From Stenotrophomonas raiganjensis (SeqCode) (GTDB taxonomy: Bacteria > Pseudomonadota > Gammaproteobacteria > Xanthomonadales > Xanthomonadaceae), in contig NZ_JAUTXR010000140.1 of NCBI RefSeq assembly GCF_030658505.1, forward strand, positions 41,668-105,667: DNA of 64,000 nt, given 5' to 3'. The notes beneath the pieces were generated by a model. It was given only the letters and a program-made list of their open reading frames with translations, was not told the origin of the DNA and searched no databases. Every line of letters starts with the position of its first letter. The stretch's first letter is position 1. Positions 27,013-36,200 of the stretch are shown here, one piece after another. The translations under genes and the position numbers were made by a program.

Positions 27013-29331
27013 ATGAACACCCCACCCACGACGCGCCTCACCCTTGCCATCGTCGCGGCCATCACCGCACCTGCGTACGCCGCAGAAACGCACGATGCCG
27101 CGCACGACACGCCCACCACGCTCAACGCCCTGCAGGTCATCGCCACGCCGCGCGGTGCGGCCGTGGCCCCCACCCAGGTGGTCGGTCCCAACCGCTACAT
27201 CATCAAGGCCGAAGACCTCGACGCGATGGTCACCGGCAACAACGGCCTGGCCATGCTGAAGCAGGTGCCGGGCGCCAGCTACACCGCCACCGACGGGCTG
27301 GGCCTGGACATCTCGGCCACCAGCCTGTTCGTGCGCGGCTTCCGCATGAATGAAATGGGCATCACCTTCGAAGGGGTGCCGCTGAACGACAACGGCTTCC
27401 TCTCGCTTACCGGCACCAGCGTGGTGAACGTGGGCGTGCCCGATGGCATCGGCGCGATCACGGTCAGCCCCGGTGGCGCGCCGGTCAGCGTGTTCTCCAG
27501 CAGCGTCAACGGCGGCAGCCTGGAATACCGGCTGCGCGACCTGCAGGACACGCCCAGCCTGCGCGTGAAGCAGGGCGTGGGCAGCAACAGCACCCTGGTC
27601 ACCACTGTATCCGGGCAGAGCGGCCAGCTCGGCGAGCATGGCCCGAAAGTGCTGGTCGACCTGCAGCGCGTGTCCGCCGACAAGTACCAGGGCGAGGGCA
27701 CGCAGGACTTCCTGCGCGGCGACCTGAAGCTGCAGCAGGACGTCGCCTGGGGCGATGTCACCGTGTTCCTGTCCGACAGCAAAGCCAAGGTCTGGGGCTA
27801 CAACAACATCTCCTTCGACATGATCCGCACGCTGGGCTGGAAGGCCGACATCTTCTATCCCGATTATGCGTGGGCCTGGTACGTGGCCTCGCCGGAGAAC
27901 GCGGACAAATCCTGTGGCGCCTACACCTGCGGTGAGCTGTCCGAACTGATTCCGTACGACACCGGCCAGATCACCCGCGACCGCGTGTCCTCGATCAACC
28001 ATCGCTTCCAGATCACCCCGGCGCTGAGCGGCAACGTGCAGCTGTACAACGCCAACAGCCACACCCAGGCCACGCTGACCGACCCCACCGTGCCGTCGCC
28101 CAACGGTGCGCCGTTCTCCGAACAGGTGCAGACACCACGCCTCAACCGGCTGGGTGGCATGTTCAACCTGCAGTTCGAGACCGGCGCGCACACCTTCACC
28201 GCCGGTTTCTGGCAGGAGAAGAGCAAGGCGGCGGCCAAGACCGAGTGGTACCAGCAGCCGCTGCTGGGCGAGGGCCCGCCGTTGAAGGCCACCGGCCCGT
28301 TCGATGTGTATGGTCCCGCGTTCAAGACCGACAACGCATCAAGCTGGGTGACCCGCTCGCGCCAGTTCTACCTGCAGGACGACATCGTGTTGAACGACAC
28401 GCTAAAGCTGGGTGTCGGCTTCAAGGCCGTGGACTTCCGCACCCGCGGTGGCGGCCTCGGCGATGCCGAGGACCGGCCGGTGAACGGCACGCTGCGCGCG
28501 AAGAGCAACTTCCTGCCGCACCTCTCGCTGTTCTGGAGCCCGACCGAATCCACCGATGCCTTCATCGACCTGGCCAACACCATGAACGGCTACCGCGTCG
28601 CCCAGCGCGGCAATATCGGCTATACCGCCTCGGCGTGGACCATCACTGACCAGGAAGAGTTCGACCGCGTGGCCGGCACGCTGCGCCCGGAGAAGAACTG
28701 GAACCTCACCGTGGGCGCATCGCATCGCTTCGATCGGCTGACGATCACCGGCGACGTGTTCTACAACGACATCCGCAATCGCCTGCTGTCGGCCGCCATC
28801 GGCACCCAGTTCGCGCAGATCAACACCGTGCGGCTGATGCCGAAGATGCACGTGATCGGTGCCGACCTTGGCATCACCGCCGACCTCACCGACCACCTGC
28901 AGTTCTACCAGGGCGTGGCCGTGGCCCGTTCGTACTACGACAGCGATTTCGTGGTGGGTGACACGGTGTACCCGATCAAGGGCAACGCCCAGCCGGGCTA
29001 CCCGCAGATCTCGCTGGTGAGTGATCTTTCCGCGCACTTTGGCGACTGGCGTTTCGGCGCCACCAGCACCTCGTACCTGCGCCAGCCCTTCACCTACGAG
29101 AACGACATCCGCGTGCCGGCCTTCTGGCAGGTCAACACCTATGCCGCGTACCGGTTCGGTGCGGACAGCGCCGTGCCGGGCCTGGAGCTGCGGCTGGACG
29201 TGAGCAACCTGTTCAACCGCCACAACATCGGTACCGCCACCATCGCCGGCTCGTCGTTCTCGGGGGATTACCAGACCCTGCAGCGCAGCGCGCCCCGGCA
29301 GCTGATGTTCAGTACGTCGATGGCGTTCTGA
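27013..29331 (+). CDS. TonB-dependent outer-membrane receptor
   Basis: 772 residues. The signal peptide ends PAYAAE; the plug domain (about 55-190) has NNGLAMLKQVPGASYTATDG, LFVRGFRMNEMGITFEGVPL and IGAITVSPGGAPVSVFSS; the barrel ends with the strand RQLMFSTSMAF and a terminal Phe, as needed for BAM assembly. No Cys-rich or haemophore motif points to a ligand. It stands alone; the ligand (siderophore, sugar or other) cannot be told. Confidence 0.88.
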   Translation: MNTPPTTRLTLAIVAAITAPAYAAETHDAAHDTPTTLNALQVIATPRGAAVAPTQVVGPNRYIIKAEDLDAMVTGNNGLAMLKQVPGASYTATDGLGLDISATSLFVRGFRMNEMGITFEGVPLNDNGFLSLTGTSVVNVGVPDGIGAITVSPGGAPVSVFSSSVNGGSLEYRLRDLQDTPSLRVKQGVGSNSTLVTTVSGQSGQLGEHGPKVLVDLQRVSADKYQGEGTQDFLRGDLKLQQDVAWGDVTVFLSDSKAKVWGYNNISFDMIRTLGWKADIFYPDYAWAWYVASPENADKSCGAYTCGELSELIPYDTGQITRDRVSSINHRFQITPALSGNVQLYNANSHTQATLTDPTVPSPNGAPFSEQVQTPRLNRLGGMFNLQFETGAHTFTAGFWQEKSKAAAKTEWYQQPLLGEGPPLKATGPFDVYGPAFKTDNASSWVTRSRQFYLQDDIVLNDTLKLGVGFKAVDFRTRGGGLGDAEDRPVNGTLRAKSNFLPHLSLFWSPTESTDAFIDLANTMNGYRVAQRGNIGYTASAWTITDQEEFDRVAGTLRPEKNWNLTVGASHRFDRLTITGDVFYNDIRNRLLSAAIGTQFAQINTVRLMPKMHVIGADLGITADLTDHLQFYQGVAVARSYYDSDFVVGDTVYPIKGNAQPGYPQISLVSDLSAHFGDWRFGATSTSYLRQPFTYENDIRVPAFWQVNTYAAYRFGADSAVPGLELRLDVSNLFNRHNIGTATIAGSSFSGDYQTLQRSAPRQLMFSTSMAF

Positions 29332-29334
29332 GGT

Positions 29335-29373
29335 GGTGTCAGATTCCTTTGCACCGCAGAGGGCTCTGACCCC
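29335..29373. repeat. GGNGTCAGA...TCTGACCCC inverted repeat
   Basis: GGTGTCAGA and CTCTGACCCC are near-perfect inverted arms around about 20 nt, directly after the TonB-receptor stop. A second palindrome type distinct from the GTAG family; likely a repeat and transcript end. Confidence 0.5.
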
Positions 29374-29441
29374 AAGCCCCTCCACAAGCCCGCCTTGCGC
29401 AATCAACAGGGATTTTCTGGCGGCGACGCAAGGTTCCCACA

Positions 29442-29828
29442 ATGTTGCTGGGTCATCCTGTTGGCATGGCACAGCACAACCCGCTACCCCCGCTGTTCGG
29501 CATACGGGGCCCAGGACGGCCCCGGCAGGCGCTGTCCGTGGCGCCTGTGATCGACCTGCAGGCCGAGTACCAGTTCTGGCACGTGTATGAGCGCGTGGTC
29601 CGTCCGTTGCCCGGTGGGGGGCTGCGGCTGGCCTGGCTGGTGTGCCAGAAGGTGTACCGGGACCGGTGGCAGCACCCGTACGACAGCGACGAGGCGGCGT
29701 TGTCGCGGGTGCTGTTTGGCGGGAACATGACGGCTGACCGGGCGTCGGAGCTGGCGGAGCTCCACGCGCTGGTCAGCCGTCGGGTGGCGTTGCTGGCGAA
29801 GCGTGGGCGCGCGGTGCGCGCGCTGTAG
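29442..29828 (+). CDS. Hypothetical basic protein
   Basis: 128 residues (or 120 from ATG 29466). It has an aromatic-rich centre (LQAEYQFWHVYERVVRPLPG, WLVCQKVYRDRWQHPYD) and a helical Arg/Leu-rich C-terminus. No signal or membrane helix and no family recognised. Neither start has a good ribosome site. The frame's codon use fits the genome, so it is probably real. Confidence 0.5.
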   Translation: MLLGHPVGMAQHNPLPPLFGIRGPGRPRQALSVAPVIDLQAEYQFWHVYERVVRPLPGGGLRLAWLVCQKVYRDRWQHPYDSDEAALSRVLFGGNMTADRASELAELHALVSRRVALLAKRGRAVRAL

Positions 29829-29934
29829 TGACCGCTGCTGCGCATGCCTGGCAGCGCGCATGACTTCCGGGACTGACGGCCGCCCACACCGAGGGGGCAT
29901 CGTTGTCTCCACTCTGCGCGACAAGGATGTCCCG

Positions 29935-31329
29935 ATGCATCGTCTGCTGGTGTCGTCGTTGTTGCTGTGCCTGGCGCCCGTGATGGCAACGGCTGCCCCA
30001 TCTGCGTCCGCACCAGCAGCCGTTGTCCATCCGTGTGAGGACGCATCGTCCTCGCCAGAGCTGCAGGGTAGCCTGTGTACCGTCGTGCAGGTACCGCTGC
30101 ACCATGCCGCAGCCGATGGGCCATCGATTTCCCTGTTCCTGCGTCGAATTCCGGCCGAGGCGTCCACTACGCGCCGGGGCGAGGTCTGGCTGCTGTCCGG
30201 TGGGCCGGGCGAGTCGGGTGCCTCGCTGTACCCGCTGATCGTGACCTACCAGAAGGCCTTCCCCGGCTATGACCTGGTCATCCCCGATCATCGTGGCACC
30301 GGCCGCTCGGCGCGTATCTGCCCGGTGCAGGAGGCGCCGGACAGCGCCAACGGTACTGGACTGGCTGGAGCCGAGTGGGGGCCGTGTATTGGCGCCATGT
30401 ATGCAGACATGGCGCGCACCACCGCCTTCTCCATTGCTGAAGCTGCGCAGGACGTGTCCTGGCTGCTGACGCGGTACCGCCGCGAGGGTGAGGTCATCCT
30501 GTACGGCGTTTCGTACGGCACGCAGCTGGCGTTGCGTACGTTGCAGGTGTCTCCGGTGCCGCTGGATGGGTTGATCCTTGATGGCCTGGTGCCCCCCGAG
30601 GACACGCAGGCATGGGACCTGAGCCGGCGCACGGCTCTGGTGGATGCGGTGGGTCGGCAGGTACTGGGCGCCCAGGGCATCGCTCGCTACCAGGGCGTGC
30701 TGCTGGCATCGGAAACAGCCTCGTGGAAGGCTGATGTGCCTGGAGGAGACCTGCGCCGCTTCCTGGGCGCATTGTTGAACTTCCCGACGTTGCGCGACCG
30801 CATTCCTCGCATCGTGGACGATCTTGCCCACGATGATGCGTCCTCGTTGCGCCAGGCTGTTGCCGACCACAGCACGGCGCTGCGCCAGTTGGGGCAGGGC
30901 GGCAACAACCAGCCATCGCTGCCGTTGGTGATGTTGATTGCGACTTCGGAGAACAATGCACGTCCCGGATTGAGCAAGGCCGTGGTCGACGCGGAGGCCA
31001 AGGACGCATTGTTTGTCAGCCCCATTCCAGGCCTGCTGGTGGACAGCCCCGTTCCAACCTACGCGAAGGATACCGCGTTCGGAAAACGGCCTGCGGCGTT
31101 GCCGCGCACGCTGGTGATGCAGGGAACGCTTGACCCGAACACGTCCTATGAGGGTGCCAGGGATCACGCGGAAAGGTTGTCGCGTGTGGGATCGCTTCGA
31201 TTCCACACCGTCGAGCGCGGCGCGCACCTGCTGGCGTTTACCGCGCCGCAGTGCTTTGCAGCGGCCACGGCGGCGTTTCTGGGCCATTCTGACGTGGCAG
31301 GCGCGTGTACTGAGCCGACGCAGCGCTGA
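29935..31329 (+). CDS. Secreted S33-type alpha/beta hydrolase (aminopeptidase-like)
   Basis: 464 residues with a signal peptide (MATAAPSA). Order of motifs: VWLLSGGPGESGASLYPL (oxyanion), YDLVIPDHRGTGRSA, nucleophile elbow YGVSYGTQLALR, and C-terminal LVMQGTLDPNTSYEGA and ERGAHLLAF for Asp and His. This is the pattern of tripeptidyl-aminopeptidase/prolyl-iminopeptidase-like enzymes (S33, with TAP-like C-terminus). AAGGA 7 nt before the ATG fixes the start. Confidence 0.85.
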   Translation: MHRLLVSSLLLCLAPVMATAAPSASAPAAVVHPCEDASSSPELQGSLCTVVQVPLHHAAADGPSISLFLRRIPAEASTTRRGEVWLLSGGPGESGASLYPLIVTYQKAFPGYDLVIPDHRGTGRSARICPVQEAPDSANGTGLAGAEWGPCIGAMYADMARTTAFSIAEAAQDVSWLLTRYRREGEVILYGVSYGTQLALRTLQVSPVPLDGLILDGLVPPEDTQAWDLSRRTALVDAVGRQVLGAQGIARYQGVLLASETASWKADVPGGDLRRFLGALLNFPTLRDRIPRIVDDLAHDDASSLRQAVADHSTALRQLGQGGNNQPSLPLVMLIATSENNARPGLSKAVVDAEAKDALFVSPIPGLLVDSPVPTYAKDTAFGKRPAALPRTLVMQGTLDPNTSYEGARDHAERLSRVGSLRFHTVERGAHLLAFTAPQCFAAATAAFLGHSDVAGACTEPTQR

Positions 31330-31332
31330 GCG

Positions 31333-32841
31333 TCAGGGCGGCGGCGCCGTTCCCCGGTCCAACTGCCGGTAACCAATAGCCTCAGCCAGATGCGCTGTCT
31401 GGATAACCTCGCAACCCGCCAGATCCGCAATCGTGCGCGCGACCCGCAGAATCCGGTGCATGGCCCGCGCGGACAGCTGCAGGCGCTCGATGGCCTGTTC
31501 AAGCATGTCCTGATCACCCTCGCTCAGCTTGGTGCACGCCCGAAGCGCCGCCGGCGGAAGATGGGCATTCAGCCCACCACGTGCCTGCTGCCGGACATGT
31601 GCGGCTTCCACCCGTACGCGTACCGCAGCACTGGGCTCCCCCAGCGGCGTGCTTTCCCGCAGCTCCACCGCGTCCATGCGCGCCACGCTGATATGCAGGT
31701 CGATACGGTCCAGCAGCGGGCCGGACACCCGCGCGCGGTAGCGGTTGATGCGCTCGTCGCTGCACAGGCAGCGGTTGCTGCGGTCGCCCGCCCAGCCGCA
31801 GGGGCAGGGGTTCATCGCCGCCACCAGCTGGAATCGCGCCGGATACTGCACGCTGCGTGCCGCGCGGGCGATGCGGATGTGGCCGGACTCCAGCGGCTCA
31901 CGCAGGGTTTCCAGCGCACTTCGGTTCCACTCCGGAAGTTCGTCCAGGAACAGCACGCCGTGATGCGCCAGCGAGATTTCGCCGGGGCAGGGCGGATTGC
32001 CCCCACCCACCAGCGCCGCGGCGCTCGCACTGTGGTGCGGCGCCCGGAAGGGACGCTGCCGCCACCGTCTTGGGTCCAGTCCTTCGCCACTCACCGAGGC
32101 AATCGCCGCCAGCTGCAGCGCCTCGGCTTCCTCGGTGTCTGGCAGCAGGCTGGGCAGGCGGGAAGCCAACAGCGTCTTGCCGCAGCCAGGGCTGCCGATC
32201 AGCAATAGATGGTGCCCACCCGCAGCGGCGACCTCCAATGCACGCCGCGCATGCGCCTGCCCGCGCACATCGGCCAGATCCGGCAGCGGCAACGGCATCG
32301 TGTCCACGCGCTCCACGGGCGGCAGCAGGCGCGGATTGCCCAACCCGGCGCAGCACTCCAGTAGCGTACGGGCCACCCGCACATCAGCGTGCTCGGCCAA
32401 AGCTGCCTCTGCGGCATTGCCCGGCGGCACCACCAGGATGCGTCCGGCTTCGGCCGCCGCAATCGCCGCCGGCAGCGCACCCGCCACCGGCCGCAGTTCG
32501 CCGGTCAGCCCCAGCTCGCCCAGGAACTCGTACTGCAGCAGCGACTGCGGATCGACCTGGCCGCTGGCCGCAAGAATGCCCAGCGCAATGGCCAGGTCGT
32601 AGCGCCCGCCTTCCTTCGGCAGGTCGGCAGGCGCCAGGTTCAACGTAATGCGCCGCTGCGGGAAGTCGAAACGCGCACAGAGCAGGGCGGCACGCACGCG
32701 TTCGCGTGATTCGCGCACGCTGGTCTCGGCCAGTCCGACAATCTGGGTGGCAGGCAGGCCGCCAGAGAGATGCACTTCCACCCGCACCAGCGGGGCATCG
32801 ACCCCGGCGCGGGCGCGGCTGTGGACCAACGCCAGGCTCAT
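31333..32841 (-). CDS. comM: YifB/ComM-family AAA+ ATPase (Mg-chelatase-like)
   Basis: 502 residues. N-terminal Lon-like fold (VEVHLSGGLPATQIVGLAET, LNLAPADLPKEGGRYDLAIA), central AAA+ with Walker A IGSPGCGKTLLASRLPSLLP and Walker B LFLDELPEW, and C-terminal Mg-chelatase-like region (MNPCPCGWAGD). ComM is a hexameric helicase that promotes branch migration in natural transformation. Marks the left core edge of the accessory region. Confidence 0.93.
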   Translation of the reverse strand: MSLALVHSRARAGVDAPLVRVEVHLSGGLPATQIVGLAETSVRESRERVRAALLCARFDFPQRRITLNLAPADLPKEGGRYDLAIALGILAASGQVDPQSLLQYEFLGELGLTGELRPVAGALPAAIAAAEAGRILVVPPGNAAEAALAEHADVRVARTLLECCAGLGNPRLLPPVERVDTMPLPLPDLADVRGQAHARRALEVAAAGGHHLLLIGSPGCGKTLLASRLPSLLPDTEEAEALQLAAIASVSGEGLDPRRWRQRPFRAPHHSASAAALVGGGNPPCPGEISLAHHGVLFLDELPEWNRSALETLREPLESGHIRIARAARSVQYPARFQLVAAMNPCPCGWAGDRSNRCLCSDERINRYRARVSGPLLDRIDLHISVARMDAVELRESTPLGEPSAAVRVRVEAAHVRQQARGGLNAHLPPAALRACTKLSEGDQDMLEQAIERLQLSARAMHRILRVARTIADLAGCEVIQTAHLAEAIGYRQLDRGTAPPP

Positions 32842-33399
32842 GTGTGGTTTCCTGCGGAGGGGCGCTTGATGGTGCGGCAGGTGTTCTTTGAGGGCTATCG
32901 GGGTTTGGTGGAGAGGTGGCTAGGAAGACTCCGAGACTGATCCTGGCCCCGTTCGACTGGGCATGTGTGGTCCCCCATCCTGCCTTTCTCTTTGAAACAG
33001 CTGACGCCTGCCACGCAGGCATTCGCCATGGGTACCAGCGCCGGTGAACCGGAGATCGGCTGGGAGTATCGGCACTCATTCGGTGTGCAGCGGGCGGCAA
33101 TGAGCGACTACGTCCGCCACATGACGTGTTCGACCCCGCCGCTCTTCTGTTGCAGACGGTTACGACACTAAGTCGTACGTACCACCGCCGAAAGTAACTC
33201 CAACCATTTCAATGGATTGTCAAGAGAATCGCCGCCCGCTACCTGCCGGATAGGGAAAACCTATTGGATGCCTTCGGTCAGCAGTGGAAGAAACGAAGTC
33301 AGCTCGCTCGCGAATCGAAACATCGAATTTGCCGAACTCCGGCAGATTCCCTCGGACCACAGAGTCCGATGTGGGCAATTACAGCAATAGGGAGATGAC
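32842..33399. other. 560-bp region upstream of the RiPP operon
   Basis: No convincing gene. A short open stretch at about 32990-33170 reads QAFAMGTSAGEPEIGWEYRH in one frame and may be a decayed coding fragment. ACGAC-N5-GTCGT forms a small hairpin at 33163-33177. GC drops noticeably after about 33150, marking the start of foreign-looking DNA. A weak promoter candidate is TTGTCA (about 33217) with TACCTG 17 nt downstream; it would give a leader of about 150 nt. Confidence 0.4.
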
Positions 33400-33585
33400 A
33401 TGAACGAGAGGAAGCAGCGCGGCAAAGATAGCTATCCATTTGTCTATGACGAGAACGGCCTTTGCGAAGTGCGTGATCCACGTGCCATTGAAATGCTCGG
33501 GGCCGGCGGCGCCCAAGCGTCCGGAGCCGTCTGCAAAGTCAACAGCGGAAACTGCGTGTCCGGCTGCGCGTGTAAAGCATCCTGA
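33400..33585 (+). CDS. Candidate RiPP precursor peptide (Cys-rich core, Gly-Gly site)
   Basis: A 61-residue peptide preceded by an AGGGAGA ribosome site. The leader (1-37) is charged and contains DPRAIEMLGAGG; a Gly36-Gly37 pair is where a C39 peptidase would cut. The remaining 24 residues are small and polar (Ala, Ser, Gly, Asn, Val, Lys) with Cys45, Cys52, Cys56 and Cys58, spaced C-x6-C-x3-C-x1-C, and no aromatic residue. First gene of a same-strand run with two permeases, a C39 exporter and a radical SAM enzyme. Thioether (sactipeptide/ranthipeptide-like) modification is the likeliest class, by inference. Could also be an unmodified disulphide bacteriocin. Confidence 0.75.
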   Translation: MNERKQRGKDSYPFVYDENGLCEVRDPRAIEMLGAGGAQASGAVCKVNSGNCVSGCACKAS

Positions 33586-33651
33586 TCGCTGATGGGAGTG
33601 CGCCGCCGGTCCGGCGGCGCACGTGCTGCATGTAGTCAGGGAGAAGAATTG

Positions 33652-34941
33652 ATGCGCTACGCGCTTCAGCTCGCGCTGTCAGGAATCAGAAGGTCATGGC
33701 TGCTCAGTCTTCTGATTGTCGCTTCGCTGGCGATCGGCATCAGTGCGTTTGCGACCACGCTGATGATCAGGATCGGATTGAGCGCAGATCCTGCACCCAC
33801 CATCAGCCGAACGCTGTATCACGTGGAACTGGATCTCAGGGATAGCTTGTCCAGGAAGGCTGACAGAAGACCACTTTCGACACTGGCACTATACGACGTG
33901 AAAGCGATCTCGGACCGAACCGGAGTACCGAGCGCAGCGACCTCATCAGCTTGGTTGCCCTACCGTTCCGATGGTCCGGAGCGTCGAGTGGGCATGCTGC
34001 CAATAAGAGGATTTACCTACGGCGCCCAGTCAGTGTTTGATCTGAAGCTGATCTCGGGGAGCTTCTGGCGGAGGGAGGATGATGAAGCCGGAAGTCGAGT
34101 GGCCGTGATATCCCGCTCCCTTTCCAGGGAGATTTTCGGAGTGGACGCAGCGCTGGGCAAAGAACTGGAACTCGCCACAAGGTCGTTCGTGATCGTGGGG
34201 GTCGTTGAGGACTGGAGTCCTGCACCGCGATTCCATGATCTTCGTGGTGGGGCATTCACGGATAATGAGAGGCTGTACATCCCGCTATCGTCGTGGATCG
34301 CGCTCCCGAACGGCTACGGAATGGGAGGGATGACCTGTCGGCAAGGCATTCTCGACGACCCGAGCCACCCCTCCTGCGCGTGGCTTCAGTTCTGGGTCCG
34401 GTTGGAAGATGCTTCTGTGCTCGATGCCTTCTTTGCTGCGCTGAAGAGTTATGCAGAAGAACAGATCGAAGGCGGCAGGTCCACCCATGCCTACTCCAAT
34501 GTGGTGCCGCTGTTGGAGTGGCTGGAGGTCAATGACGTCATTCCCGAGGCCGTTCACTCACAACTATGGTTTGCAGCAGGCATTCTGATCATCTGCCTGG
34601 TCAATGCTTCCGGGCTGTTCCTTGCTGGATTCGTTGATAGTGCAATGGAAATAGGCATTCGACGATCATTGGGGGCAACACGGAGGGACGTGGTCATGCA
34701 GTTCGTCCTGCAATCGGCCGTACTGGGAACTCTGGGCGGGATCCTCTCTGTTCCATTGGTACTGCTTGGATTTCACACCATCAAAGGGCTCGCACCGGAG
34801 TACACAGCACACATTTCACTGCCAGCATGGATGGTTCTTCTTTCCCCGGCCATTGCATTGCTTTCCGCGTTGCTGTCGGCCGCGGTGCCTGTTTGGAGGG
34901 CCAGTCGCCTGCCGGCATCCCTTCTCCCGGGGGGCGCGTGA
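33652..34941 (+). CDS. MacB/FtsX-like ABC permease subunit 1 (no ATPase)
   Basis: 429 residues. Helix 1 near the N-terminus (SWLLSLLIVASLAIGISAFA), a large periplasmic MacB-type domain (about 45-320, with LISGSFWRRED and VAVISRSLSREIFG), then three C-terminal helices around EIGIRRSLGATRRDVVMQFV, the conserved FtsX coupling region that contacts an ATPase. No nucleotide-binding domain is fused or adjacent. GGGAGAAG before ATG 33652. The stop overlaps the next permease. Lower GC and different codon use from flanking core genes. Confidence 0.82.
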   Translation: MRYALQLALSGIRRSWLLSLLIVASLAIGISAFATTLMIRIGLSADPAPTISRTLYHVELDLRDSLSRKADRRPLSTLALYDVKAISDRTGVPSAATSSAWLPYRSDGPERRVGMLPIRGFTYGAQSVFDLKLISGSFWRREDDEAGSRVAVISRSLSREIFGVDAALGKELELATRSFVIVGVVEDWSPAPRFHDLRGGAFTDNERLYIPLSSWIALPNGYGMGGMTCRQGILDDPSHPSCAWLQFWVRLEDASVLDAFFAALKSYAEEQIEGGRSTHAYSNVVPLLEWLEVNDVIPEAVHSQLWFAAGILIICLVNASGLFLAGFVDSAMEIGIRRSLGATRRDVVMQFVLQSAVLGTLGGILSVPLVLLGFHTIKGLAPEYTAHISLPAWMVLLSPAIALLSALLSAAVPVWRASRLPASLLPGGA

Positions 34942-36176
34942 TGATGGTCATCAGCTCAGCAGCAATGACGATCAAATCGCTGCAGAAGCACACGGTTGTA
35001 GCAGCGCTGCTGATCGTCCAGATCGCCATTGCCATGGCGGTACTGTGCAACTTGTGCACGGTAGTTCTGGATGCCTCACAACGGAGCAGGACGCCTTCGG
35101 GCCTCAGCGAGAGTCACATCGCTGTTGTCCAGAACATTGGCATCATCGGTCTGGAAGATGCTGCGACCAGTTCGGCTACCGGCTTGCGCGCGATGCGCGC
35201 GGTGCCAGGCACAACAGCTTCGGCAATCGGTCCCGCGCCATTCGCAGTGGAGCGGGAGGACGTTCACCTGGAGCCCTCTCGGGCGCTGTCAGCGGCCAGG
35301 CCCTACATCTATTTTGGAAGTGAGGGTCTCTCCGCAACGCTGGGGGTCTCAGTTGTTGAGGGTGTTGGTCTTGATGTGCTGCGAGCGCCTGCGGTGGAAG
35401 ATGCACTGCAGTCCGGTGGATCGCTGCACATTCCAGCAGTAGTAACCAGAAGCCTATCAAAACGTCTCTTTCCGGCAGGAAATCACCTCGGGAAAGTCAT
35501 TCATACCACTGCATGGGGCAGCTACCCGGTAGCCTTCAGGATCGTAGGAGTCGTCGCGGACTTCAGAAGTGCATCCACACATTCCCCAAGCGACAGCGAT
35601 GCCGTGATTGCGGAAGTCAAGATCGATCGTGAGAGCATCGGCGGCTTGTATGTTGCCCGGCGAGAAATCCCCTTTGATCATCTAGCGAAGAAGCAGCTGT
35701 CCACTGCGCTCTCCACTTCGATGCCGGGATTTGTGCAGGAGCCCGCTCGCACTGTGGAAGAACTGAGAGTGAGGCACTTCAGGAAGGATGTGGCGAGATC
35801 ACAGTTGCTCCTGCTCGTCGCGGCAATCGTGACAGTGTCGTCCGCGCTGGGCGTGTTTGGCCTGACTCATTTCTGGGTCTTCCGCAGGCGGCGGTCCACG
35901 GCGATACGTCGTGCGCTTGGTGCGTCGCGGCGTGATGTAGTTGTTCTCTTCGCAACTGAGAGTTCACTGATATCGAGTATTGGCGTGCTGGCGGGAATGG
36001 GATTGGCGATCTTCTTGAATCTACTCCTTGCTCGCCAGGTGGAGCTTGTTCCGGTAAGTGCGTTTGCCATGGTAATGGGTGCGGGTATGACGTTCTTTGG
36101 ATGCTTGATGGCTGCAACTGCCCCTGCGTTCAGCGCGGCCAAAGTTGAACCGGCATTGGCATTTCGGGTGCGCTGA
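34941..36176 (+). CDS. MacB/FtsX-like ABC permease subunit 2 (no ATPase)
   Basis: 411 residues. N-terminal helix (VVAALLIVQIAIAMAVLCNL), periplasmic domain with VVTRSLSKRLFPAGNHLGKV and FRIVGVVADFRSAS, and three C-terminal helices around STAIRRALGASRRDVVVLFA. It shares the topology and coupling motif of subunit 1, so the two likely form a heterodimer. ATG 34941 overlaps the stop of subunit 1 (GTG 34938 also possible). Together with the C39 exporter it may give self-immunity or help export; an ATP-binding partner is missing locally. Confidence 0.82.
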   Translation: MMVISSAAMTIKSLQKHTVVAALLIVQIAIAMAVLCNLCTVVLDASQRSRTPSGLSESHIAVVQNIGIIGLEDAATSSATGLRAMRAVPGTTASAIGPAPFAVEREDVHLEPSRALSAARPYIYFGSEGLSATLGVSVVEGVGLDVLRAPAVEDALQSGGSLHIPAVVTRSLSKRLFPAGNHLGKVIHTTAWGSYPVAFRIVGVVADFRSASTHSPSDSDAVIAEVKIDRESIGGLYVARREIPFDHLAKKQLSTALSTSMPGFVQEPARTVEELRVRHFRKDVARSQLLLLVAAIVTVSSALGVFGLTHFWVFRRRRSTAIRRALGASRRDVVVLFATESSLISSIGVLAGMGLAIFLNLLLARQVELVPVSAFAMVMGAGMTFFGCLMAATAPAFSAAKVEPALAFRVR

Positions 36177-36200
36177 AATAGGCGTCGACAGGGGCGGGAT

